Below are positions 34,866 to 44,464 of a stretch of DNA of 64,000 bases, piece by piece. Position 1 is the stretch's first letter. The number at the start of each line of letters is the position of its first letter. Location: NCBI GenBank assembly GCA_903813345.2, contig CAIIXF020000003.1:12908931-12972930 (forward strand), in the 5' to 3' direction. Under the pieces are notes generated by a model. The model was given only the letters and a program-made list of their open reading frames with translations, was not told the DNA's origin and searched no databases. A program made the translations under genes and the position numbers. The stretch comes from Owenia fusiformis (Eukaryota; Annelida; Polychaeta; Sabellida; Oweniidae).

Positions 34866-36020
34866 TCAAAATATACTCAAAATTAAGATATAACATGGAG
34901 CCAACTTTTGACAGTAAACAACTCCCTTTAGATATAATCCCGGTGGTTCATTCTAAATAATATGGGTAGGTATGTGCAACGCGGCCAATTTTGGCTTTGA
35001 GCATAAACAATGGAAATGACGAGGCATATCTATAGGTACTAAAAAGTCGATTGGAGTGAAACACCCAGGGATATATGGCATATCTGCGAGGCATATCTAT
35101 AGGTACTAAAAAGTAGATTGGAATGAAACCCCCAGGGATATATGGCATATCTGCGAGGAATATCTATAGGTACTAAAAAGTAGATTGGAGTGAAACCCCC
35201 AGGGATATATGCAACAAATAACACATACCAACACATGGTAAGACATGTGAGATACCAACATCTAGTCAGACTGAGAACCCATCCTCTTAGATAAGGCTGA
35301 CCGTGTCTGTACATTGAACGATTAGTAACATCTAGAGTTAGACAAAGCATACGAAATATTGTGTTTTGTAATTGAAATCAATGACTTCTGTGTTTTAAAA
35401 TCGGTGACTCCACATTTTTGTTTGACTATGAAGCATTTCGTGGTCTTTATTGATTGAGAATATATGCACTTTCGTAAATTGTTTTAGGCCTCTGGTCTGG
35501 TAAACAACCACTTTAAGATGGATTTCATGTAGTTTGCTTCATGAAGTGTTCACTGACCCCTCTGGTTAAATATTATTAATTCAAATGTATATTCCATCTC
35601 AGGGAACACTCGTCTACAGCAAGATTGAGCTAAGTTTTAGTCAAAATGATGGACAAATTCGAGAAACGGTCGATTTCCATCAGCCAAACTAAATAAAATG
35701 GATTCCAAATACATGTAGTTCGCCATGCCTTCTAATGAAGTTCGGATTGAAATCTGCGAAGAAATGTATTAAGGTATGAAGAAAAGATGCATAAATTGGG
35801 TCCCTTGAAAAAACAATTGAGAATGGGTCAGTAACTTCCCCGGTTATCATATTATACATTCACAAAGTGTCTTAAAAACGTGTTGCTGAACCTCTGTATC
35901 ATCACATCTAAACATTAGATAGATAACATTATCTTGCTATCGTAAGAGATAATAGACTTGGATCATATCGACATGGTTTTAATTGAACACATCCCGTCAG
36001 TCTTCTTTTGTGGCAATATT
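34866..36020. other. Intergenic region before the trypsin-like gene
   Basis: It holds a 67-bp minisatellite (35021-35212) and a ~55-bp sequence (TCTGGTTAAATATTATTAAT...CCATCTCAG near 35558) that recurs near 36210 inside the first intron of the next gene. No gene is seen. Confidence 0.55.
35021..35212. repeat. 67-bp minisatellite, ~2.9 copies
   Basis: GAGGMATATCTATAGGTACT recurs at 35021, 35088 and 35155, an exact 67-bp spacing, with CCCAGGGATATATGGCATAT in each unit. Confidence 0.88.
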
Positions 36021-39000
36021 ATGGGAACGTGGTTAACCTTAGCCTGCGTCAGCCTTCTTGCTGTCATTGGAAGCTGTTCCGTGGCCAGTCAATCTTTAGA
36101 ATGGGACGGTATGAGCAATTATGATTTTTAGCCTAAAATACCTTATTTTACAGATTATGATAGTATTTTTGTGACCTCATAAAGTTTGTTTATGATGCTC
36201 ACTAATCACCCATCTGGTTAAATATTCTTAATTCAAATATATTCCATCTCAGAGTTAAGAGGATGATATTCGGTATTCTCGGTTTCTTTAAACTAAATAG
36301 CATAAAGGATAGGTATCGATATGATGAACTGAATTCAACAATGTTTTTCTCTTAAATCAATTATTGAAAACATTCTCGAAAAAATGTAATGTTGACTGAT
36401 TGGCAACAATTTAGTGCAAAAATTTTTTATATATATTTTATATAACTGTTTTTGTTAACATTTTTTGTTCTTAGTGCAATTGTTTTTTGTTCCTTTCTAC
36501 CAATTCTTGAGAATGAAATAAAATGTCTTTCTGAACCTTGTTGGAACGAAATAGCATATACAACATTTCCTAAGACCTCTCAATATTATAGTTATACAAA
36601 TTTTGTTTGATTTAACAACAAGTATGCCCCCCAAAATAGATAAAAATTAAGTTAGACCTTTTAATCGTTAACAAGATATTTTTTTAAAATCAACCAAACT
36701 TTCTTTTGTACAATTACAATATTGAGAGACCTAAACACGTTGTGTTTATGTCGTTTTGTTCCAATGAGGTTCGGATAGATGTTTCATTTCATCCTGAACA
36801 TATGATATCAAGAACGAAAGAAAATGTCTGATGTGTTGTCTTAAACAATATAGAGAAAATAATAAATGTAAATTTCAAATTATAATGTCACCATCCAAAA
36901 GATGACCATTAAATTGACGATGTGTAAACAATTTTCAGAATGTTTTGATGACTGGTTTAAGAGAAACGCGTGTCCAAAAAGTTCACCATATCGGTACCAC
37001 TCCTTTACACTGTTATAAAAATATACTATTTCTTTGAAGTGTTGTTAAATAATCGAATAAGTAAAAAAATATAATTTTCGACACTCATGATGACTAAGGG
37101 TAAGAAGAGATTTCACCCATTATTAGATATCACTTAGTTGCTCCTAAAATTGCGACCAAAACTTGGTCGAATTCTGATATTCTTATTTTCACTCTTTATC
37201 TTATTTTCTTCGACATTACTGTTGGTTATCATCACGTTTTCCGATCAAGTTTTTGATGATATAACCACGGATGAATCGTTTTACCCGTAGTCATCATCAT
37301 GAAAGTGTCTTCTTTACAGGGAAGATTGCGAAATATTCACTGACTCAGTTTATGTTTCTCTAGATGCGTGTGGTATTAGCAAATATGCAGATGCTGGATC
37401 AGAGAGTAGAACAAAAAGGATGGTTGGAGGAACACCTTCAAGAAAAGGGGAATTCCCCTGGGTGGTAGGTTGAAGTAATCAAATATTACAAATTGTGAAT
37501 GGATGTTGACAACAGTCACCATAGCATTTAAAAAATTTTGATTGTAATTAAGCTCGTAAATGAATCTAACGTTTCTGCATCTTTTGTCTATCACGCGTCT
37601 ATCTGATTTTCGTATACGCTTATCATCATTTTCTATTCCATGAACAATGGAGTCGGATACATTTTGAAATGTTCACTTACCTATGAAATATCTTATCACG
37701 TTTAGGTAAGTATAGGATGGGGCAACGGCGACCATGCATGTAATGGCTTTATCATCGACAAAAACTGGATACTTTCAGCCCAACATTGTTTCGGTGTGTA
37801 AGTATGCGTCCTTCATTATAAATTGATTTTCTATTATCTGTTCTTGTAATTTGTTAATCTCACAGTTGTTCCACTAATAAATGTCCATACTACTCCTGAA
37901 TCTTTTATACTGAATGGAGAAATAGATTAACAATATCGAGCATGCGCATATCGAGCAAGGATGTAAAACTGAAAACTCCCATCAGTTCTGGGATAATTGT
38001 TCAACAAATACAGGGAGATGCCCAATGTGCGAAACATCGTTCAAGTGCAATATGTTTGATTACTCTCACTGTAGTGGTACCGATCCTAGCCATTTGACAA
38101 TTTGGGTTGGAAATTCCCGTACAAAACCTCACGATGGGACTCCTTACGTCCATTCAAGAATTATTTTTCATCCTATGTACGACTACAACAATGGCCAATA
38201 CAAGTATGATATCGTCATGATGAAGCTTTCAGTACCACTCAAGTGGACTGATGATGTTAGGCCTATTTGTGCACCAGAACTTAAGAAATCATATGTCAAT
38301 TACGATGCTTGGCTGGCCGGTTGGGGAAATACACACCAAGGTAAACATTGAACGTTTAAAATAGTACATACTCGTACGTTTATCCAAACTTCCCCCAATG
38401 TTGTCAAAACAACTATCGATAGGCCTACGTCTGAGTCAGGCCCGTAAGACACTTTTCTCCAAGGGGGGTGCGGTTTTTAGCTTACTAAAGAGAATATAAA
38501 ATTGTCTTTTTTTGCCGCGTAAATCAAATCGCGTAAGACAGAGGGGGGTGGGAGGGGGGTCAGTTACTCCCTATATTGGTTTGGAATTAACAAATGCATG
38601 CAACTTCCAACCGTTCCAATTGTTTTGTGGGGGGTGTGAGGAGTGGTCCACTCCCCCTAGAAAATTTTACAGTTTTGAGATCCTATTTGGTGCTTTCTGG
38701 GCACTTTCAAAGTGTAAGTTTCTAAGTAGTACGCCACCACCACAGGAATAAGAGTTGAGTGAATAAAAAACCGAGCATTCAGGGTGGTCTTGGGGTTCTC
38801 CCCCAGGAAAATTTTGAAATTTGGTTGTATTTGGAGCGAATTTGCAACCATCTGGTACGCCTGTGCATTATGAGTCAATAAGAAAAATGTGAATTTTTTT
38901 CAAATTCTTTTGGGGGTGTCAAAGAGGATGAGAGGGTGAAATGGGGTGGGGTGCCAGTAGGGGAGCAAGGGGTTGTCCCCCAGAAACATTGACCATATCA

Positions 39001-41238
39001 AGGTGCTATTTGATGATGTCTGGGCACTTAAAAAATGTCTGAGACAATACATGAAATTCAGAATATTTTCTTTTGTTTTGTGGGGGATGTGAGGGGTGGC
39101 TAACTCTTCTAGAAAATTTTACAATTTAAAGATGATATTTGGTGCTTCTGGGCACTTTTAAAGTGTATTAGTCAATAAAAACATTGAAAAACAATCACAA
39201 TTTTTTTCAAATTTTGGGGGTGTCAAAGGGGGGGGAGGGGTGCCAGAGGGGGAGGTGGGGCTGGGGTGCCAGAGTGGGAGCAAGTGTTTGTCCCCCATAT
39301 CAAAATTTACAATATCAAGGTGCTATTCGATGAAGTTTGGGCACTTTAAAAGTGTCTGTGCCTAAAAGTGCCTATTTCCCAAGAGAATTTTACAATTTTA
39401 AGATGCTACTTGGTGCTTTCTGGGCACTTTCAAAGGGGATGAGTCAATAAAAAAATTTGAAAAATCTCAATTTTTTTTTTGGGGGGGGGGGGTGTTTAGG
39501 GAGGGAGCTGCCAGAGGGGGAGGTGGAGTGGGGATGCCAGAGGGCGAGTAAGTGTTTGTCTTCCAGAATCATTAACTTCATCAAGGAGCTATTTGATGAT
39601 GTCTGGGCAATTTAAAAGTGTCTGAGACAATACATAAAACAAATTCAGAACTTTTCCATTGTTTTGTTTGGGGGGGGTGTGATGGGTGGCCCACTCCCCC
39701 TAGAAAATTTTACAATTTTACGACGCTATTTGGTGCTTTCTGGGCACTTTCAAAGTGTATGAGTCAATTAAAGAATTTGAGAAAATCACAATTTTTTTTT
39801 TGGGGGGGGGGTCAAGGGGGGGGGGCGCCAGAGGGGGGGGGGTGGTTATGCAAGTGCAAGATGCAAGAGGGGGAGTAAGTCCCCCAGAAACACTAACTAT
39901 ATCAAGGAGCTATTTGATGATATCTGAGTGTCTGAGACAAAACTCTAAAATAAATTTTTTCCATTGTTTTGTGGGGGGTGTGCGGGGTGGCCAATACCCC
40001 TAGAAAATTTTACAATTTTGAGATGCTATTTGGTGCTTTCTGGGTACTTTCAAAGTGTATGAGTCAATGAAAAAAAAATTACAAAAAAAATATTTTTCAA
40101 AAAAAAAAGATTTTTTTTTCAAATTTATTTTTGGGGGTGACAAAGGGGGGTGCGGTCGCACCCAGCGCACCCCCCCCCCCCCCATCTGACGGCCCTGTGA
40201 GTATACATATAGAGAACGAGGGCAAAGAAACTAGAGATTTGATACAAATAATCAGGCCCGAAGCCAGTAAGAGGGAATTCGAGTGGACTCCCCCAACACA
40301 CTTGTCCTAGAATTTTTTCAACATCATGCAGTTTTCACCATTCCGAGCGATTTTTCAGTGATTTTTCGTCAAAATTGTCAAATGTGAACCCCCGCAATTT
40401 TTTTTAAACGTGAGCCCCTTTGTAAACGTTGGCTACGGGCCTGATAATTCATCAATTCATGCAATTATCATTATTGCTATAGGAGGGGCCCCAACTGTGA
40501 ATCTTCAGCATGCCCAGCTATCAATCATAGACAACAAGTACTGTGATCGTCTCACGGGAAATGACAAGATCTTTGATTTTAACATTTGCCATATTGGAGC
40601 AGGTGACGGCAAAGACGCCGGTGATGTAAGTGATTTAATCTATATTTTCATTTGATAGACCATCATTTAAGCCTTAGTCACATCTGCTCTACGGCGGCCG
40701 TACAACAGACTAGCTTCACAAAATTGATATAGAAAATCGACATTACATACCTCTCCCTATATCATGTGCAGCATATTTCCCACGAATTTGGGAAGTACGG
40801 TTATCGTAAATCAAATGTGACCAGGGCATTAAAGAATGAGACCAAGACCTGGCTCCCAACTCATAACGGCAACCATGGGGTGCCAAAGAGTCCCATTATA
40901 ATATGGTGCCAAATTTTGGACATTATTGCTATGTCTTGAATTGATGTGATGCGTCTCGAGTAGTATTAAACGTATTTAGTTTCAGTTTTTTACTGATACA
41001 CCTTGCTCTTACAAGAAATATGTTGGACTTGAGTTTACCGGCTCCACATCTAAACTTTTTGATTTTTCTGTAATAGGGGGATAGCGGTGGTGTGTTGATG
41101 GTGAAAGACAAAACTGGTAGGTTCCGAGCGGCTGGAATACAATCGTGGGGCTATTGGCCTGCTGGACAAAGAACCAGTCCTTGTACGAGAATAACATATT
41201 TCATGTCATATATCAACTATGTTCGAAAAAATAAATAG
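36021..41238 (+). CDS. Secreted trypsin-like serine protease (S1A), 6 exons, 302 aa
   Basis: Extracellular endopeptidase made as a zymogen. Exons: 36021-36108, 37364-37464, 37706-37797, 38018-38340, 40483-40625, 41077-41238; phases agree. Signal peptide ~1-22. Activation site KR-MVGGTP (cleavage after Arg48). Triad: His90 (LSAQHCF), Asp158 (YDIVMMKL), Ser252 (GDSGGV). Asp246, six residues before the Ser, is the trypsin-type S1 residue, so Lys/Arg cleavage is expected. Cys32 with the Cys in RPICAPE fits the light-chain disulfide; Cys75-Cys91 is the His-loop pair. Unusual: both cysteines of the 191-220 pair are missing (DAGDGDSGG; SWGYWPAG), and four extra cysteines follow the His (94-112). The exon-4 acceptor (GGGAG before ATGCCC) was chosen to keep the frame; the nearby CAG acceptor would shift it. 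An in-frame Met at 35973 gives a poorer signal peptide. Confidence 0.85.
38437..40197. mobile_element. Large hAT-like non-autonomous element, 1761 bp, 5-bp duplication TGAGT
   Basis: The left end CAGGCCCGTAAGACACTT and right end ATCTGACGGCCCTG are flanked by exact TGAGT (38432-38436, 40198-40202). The interior consists of about five to six diverged tandem modules with TTTTACAATTTTGAGATGCT, ATTTGGTGCTTTCTGGGCAC, AGTGTATGAGTCAAT and long G tracts. No transposase was found. It fills most of intron 4 of the protease gene. Short open frames in it are G-tract artefacts. Confidence 0.82.
40253..40443. mobile_element. hAT-like MITE, 191 bp, 5-bp duplication ATAAT
   Basis: The ends CAGGCCCGAAGCCAGT and GTTGGCTACGGGCCTG are flanked by exact ATAAT (40248-40252, 40444-40448). 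It matches the 18979 copy through ATCATGCAGTTTTCACCATT. It lies 39 bp upstream of protease exon 5. Confidence 0.82.
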
Positions 41239-41657
41239 CTTTTGTAAAGATGTATGTTGCAATCAAGATAATTCGCCGTCAACGTGAAAATGGATCAGAT
41301 GTGTCAGGAATATCAAGTTCATGTTCATCCTAGACAAGTGATTTCTGATCCTTATTAGTTAATAGAATTTACTACGCTTTAATCATACACGTTTTCATTT
41401 AAAAACGTGTGCGAGTACGGGATATGAAATAATACAATCTTGATGACAAAAATCATAGAGCAATCAGCAACCCTTGTATTTTATGCACTGCATATTACTG
41501 TCAATATTTTCAAATTGATAATTAGAATGATTTTAAATTGAAAAACCCTATGGCATTTTTGGTTTCGTTAATTATTGAAACCAATTAATTACATCAAATC
41601 AGTTTCATTAAAGTGTACACTGAAACATAAATGCAGTTTTCATTTGAGAAGTGAAAG
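41239..41657. other. Intergenic region between protease and glycosyltransferase
   Basis: AT-rich; holds the protease 3' UTR and the presumed promoter of the next gene. No repeat or gene was identified. Confidence 0.5.
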
Positions 41658-43472
41658 ATGACGACTTCAAGGCGATGTAGTCTATACAATATGATTGTTT
41701 TGATATTAATGGGTTACATTGGTGTTCATCTGGTGAAATATCTCATGGAAGAGTATAGTTTACAAACTCCAATGACTAAAACACAGGAAAGCAATGCAGG
41801 TAGCAATGTTCCAGATGGTATTGACATTGATTCCGTTAATGATTTTCGAGATGAGGAGTCTCAACGTCCAGTCAATAGCCAAGAAGAAGGATTTGAATAT
41901 TTGAAACATGCTTTTAAAGGATTTCAACGACAAAGATCAAACGCTTTACAAGAACCCAAGATTATTATCAAATCTCCAATCAAGAGGACTCCATTCAATG
42001 CGAAAGTTGGTAATATCCGTACTAATCCCCCTGTGGATACTTCTGGTGCAACACGTGAAAAGTCAGCAATAGACGGTGTACGTAAAGATCCTCACGATAA
42101 GTTTAAGAAGTATTATAATGGCCCTATTCAACAGAACTCAGAAGTGGTATATGATCACAAGTTAGGCAAATTCACACAGATCGGAAAGGATATTCAGAAG
42201 GACCATATTGAACTGGCTGAAGAAATGTCTAACCGCCAAGATCAATCAAGAAATAGTACAGCTCAACCTAAGCAACAACCTGGTGAAAAAGTTCCGTCGG
42301 TTCAACCCAAAATCAAACAAATTGTTGAGCCAGACGAAACAGCTGAGAATGCTGAGGCTGATCATGATACCAAAGCTGCTAGATCAACGAGTGCTAGTGA
42401 CGACGATAACATGGATGAAACAGATGCGATAAATGTATATAAAAGTAAAGGTTTAAAAGGATTACGGAATCCTCATAAACTGAAGGACAATGTAAAACAC
42501 GCTTTAATAAAGCATTATTATAAAGAGGGAAAAATAGAAAAGAACGCACAGATATCTTGGAACAGGAGGCTTGGTAAATTTGTTCAGCATGGCAAAGATA
42601 CTGAGGGCTCTGATTTTACAAAATTATTCCATGATCCAAAGACTGAGCCTAAACAAAATATCACCTGCCATCCTTCAATGAACCTTTTAAATAATAACAC
42701 GAACTCGAATATACTTTTTGAGCCCGATACATGTTCATCGAACCCCGTCGGGCCATTTCTCCTCATCGTTGTCACCATTCCCCCAATGGCCTATGAAAGA
42801 TTGGCGCTTATCCGAAAAACATACGGAACCGTATCAAAGTTGCAAGGACTTGCGATTGAAGTTGTTTTTGTTACCGAGTTTAGTAGTAGTAATCTTATAC
42901 AAAGCGAGCTCGAATTCCATAGTGATAATTTCAAAGATATTTTGCAAATAAGATCATTAAAAATACATTCACAGAAAATGGCGATGTTCAAATGGTTAGA
43001 ACAGAGGTGCAAAAATGTTCAATTCATTCTGATAACAAAACATGATATATTTGTGAACGTGTTTTCATTGATCCACCATCTCCAGTATTTCTTTAGCGGT
43101 GGATCAGCCCCATCTAACTTTGTATCGTGTAAAACACTCCACGTCTACAAGGATAACACCACTCCGGAGGATATACCACGATCGTATTGCTCACGTCATG
43201 GTTACGTCATCACACGTGATATACTGCCGAAATTTTCACAGTATCTCTCCACCAAGTCAAAACTATTTCCTAGTGATATTACACATACCTTTGCAGAGGC
43301 GACTGGCTTAAAGGTTGATCAAACATTATCAGAGTCTTTGGTGGAGGAGGGGAGTTGTGCTTCCTTGATGACAGGGGGTGACCTTAGCAAATATACCATG
43401 TGTGAGATACGGGACAATACTGAATGGCTTGAAACATGGAACAAAATCGCATCTGTCAATGTACATGCCTAA
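41658..43472 (+). CDS. Single-exon divergent GT31-type (beta-1,3) glycosyltransferase-like protein, 604 aa
   Basis: Type II Golgi membrane architecture: short cytosolic N terminus, signal anchor ~9-26 (LYNMIVLILMGYIGVHLV), a long charged stem to ~355, then a GT31-like lumenal domain. Family landmarks: FLLIVVTIPPMAYERLALIR (~367-386, beta-1,3-galactosyltransferase start), EVVFVTEFSS, the metal-binding region reduced to ITKHDIFVN where active enzymes have a DDD/DxD core, RSYCSRHGYVIT (the Y...GYV motif), and FPSDITHTFAEATGL at the EDV motif site. With the metal-binding acid motif altered, catalysis may be weak or lost. The stem has an internal duplication: KLGKFTQIGKD (~169-179) and RLGKFVQHGKD (~303-313), each after a Lys/Tyr-rich segment. 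There are no introns, unlike its neighbours. The start has an upstream in-frame stop (TGAGAAGTGAAAGATG). Confidence 0.7.
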   Translation: MTTSRRCSLYNMIVLILMGYIGVHLVKYLMEEYSLQTPMTKTQESNAGSNVPDGIDIDSVNDFRDEESQRPVNSQEEGFEYLKHAFKGFQRQRSNALQEPKIIIKSPIKRTPFNAKVGNIRTNPPVDTSGATREKSAIDGVRKDPHDKFKKYYNGPIQQNSEVVYDHKLGKFTQIGKDIQKDHIELAEEMSNRQDQSRNSTAQPKQQPGEKVPSVQPKIKQIVEPDETAENAEADHDTKAARSTSASDDDNMDETDAINVYKSKGLKGLRNPHKLKDNVKHALIKHYYKEGKIEKNAQISWNRRLGKFVQHGKDTEGSDFTKLFHDPKTEPKQNITCHPSMNLLNNNTNSNILFEPDTCSSNPVGPFLLIVVTIPPMAYERLALIRKTYGTVSKLQGLAIEVVFVTEFSSSNLIQSELEFHSDNFKDILQIRSLKIHSQKMAMFKWLEQRCKNVQFILITKHDIFVNVFSLIHHLQYFFSGGSAPSNFVSCKTLHVYKDNTTPEDIPRSYCSRHGYVITRDILPKFSQYLSTKSKLFPSDITHTFAEATGLKVDQTLSESLVEEGSCASLMTGGDLSKYTMCEIRDNTEWLETWNKIASVNVHA

Positions 43473-43684
43473 AGGTTACTAGTATCTGTGCTGAACAAAC
43501 ATATGTGGTAAAAATCGTTTCCAATGTAAACTATGATAATGGAATATGAAATTTTAAATCTGCCACTTTTTACATTTTTCTGAATTGACAAGTCATATTA
43601 CATTATTAAAGTATTCTACCAATATAAAGTATGATAATATTAACAAACATGCTCATGTAATTATATATTTGTTCATGCTAAAAA

Positions 43685-43690
43685 AATAAA
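43685..43690 (+). terminator. Candidate polyadenylation signal AATAAA
   Basis: It lies about 215 bp after the glycosyltransferase stop, in an AT-rich stretch. Confidence 0.5.
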
Positions 43691-43800
43691 ATACCTTGTT
43701 AACTTACTAGATTAAATGTGCTGAATTAGATGTACAATAAGTGTTCCAGATGTATCGAGGTTACATGTATCTATTGAAAATTAATTTTATAATTAAGAAA

Positions 43801-43964
43801 TATAGACCGAAAAGCAGGGGTAATATCGTCGAATACACCCCGCAGGGCTAGGCACAAACGTTTTCTGTACCCCGAACGACCGAAGGGAGTGAGGGGTTCG
43901 AAAGCTGTTGTGCCTAGCCCCAAGTGGTGTATTCGACGATATTACCCCTGCTTTTCGGTCTATA
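43801..43964. mobile_element. Hairpin MITE, 164 bp, ~45-bp inverted repeats
   Basis: TATAGACCGAAAAGCAGGGG at the left pairs with CCCCTGCTTTTCGGTCTATA at the right; pairing continues through TAATATCGTCGAATACACC and GGGCTAGGCAC. The loop contains ACGACCGAAGGGAGTGAGGG. There is TA-rich sequence on both sides. Confidence 0.78.
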
Positions 43965-44464
43965 TTACGATTCGAAAATGAAAACTCACCAAATTGTTTC
44001 GAATATTCATCATGGTCCGCCATTACTACGACCCACCGTTATGACGTCACACATTACACGTATTAACAGGGGTATTGATCGCGAATATATCCCAGGTGAA
44101 ATGTTGACTTTGTTTACAGTTCATAGAAGGCGTGAATACAGTCATGTTCGAATCTATAATAATCCATAAAATAGTCGATTGCTCTTTTAATCGGGTATCA
44201 ACGGGAATCATTATACTCTTGTCTTGAATACTGTGCTGGCAATTTTAATTTCGATGCACCGTATAACAGGGGCGGATCTGGAAACCAACAAGGGGGGGGG
44301 GGGGCAAATTTTAGGTCAGAGAAAAAACTTCCCCCACAAGATTACATTTTGGTAAAAATACCATCCCCCCATGAATAAAATTCAGGACTTTTAAAAATGT
44401 TAAAAGCTAAACATTTAAATGGATTTTGGACCACAGAGCACATTCTTTGCAATAATTATATCAG

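Larger units (their letters stand above)
43473..44464. other. Intergenic region after the glycosyltransferase
   Basis: It holds the glycosyltransferase 3' end, a 164-bp hairpin MITE and, at 44269, a hAT-like left end (CAGGGGCGGATCTGG) with no partner found. No further gene is seen. Confidence 0.5.

Noticed and set aside
35973-36020. Upstream in-frame Met for the protease
   Set aside because: It would put 16 extra residues before a good signal peptide; the Met at 36021 gives a standard one.
38512-40185. Gly/Pro-rich open frames in the protease intron
   Set aside because: They come from G and C tracts of the hAT-like element modules.
44269-44460. Another hAT-like MITE starting CAGGGGCGGATCTGG
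   Set aside because: Only one end is visible; no partner terminus or target duplication was found.
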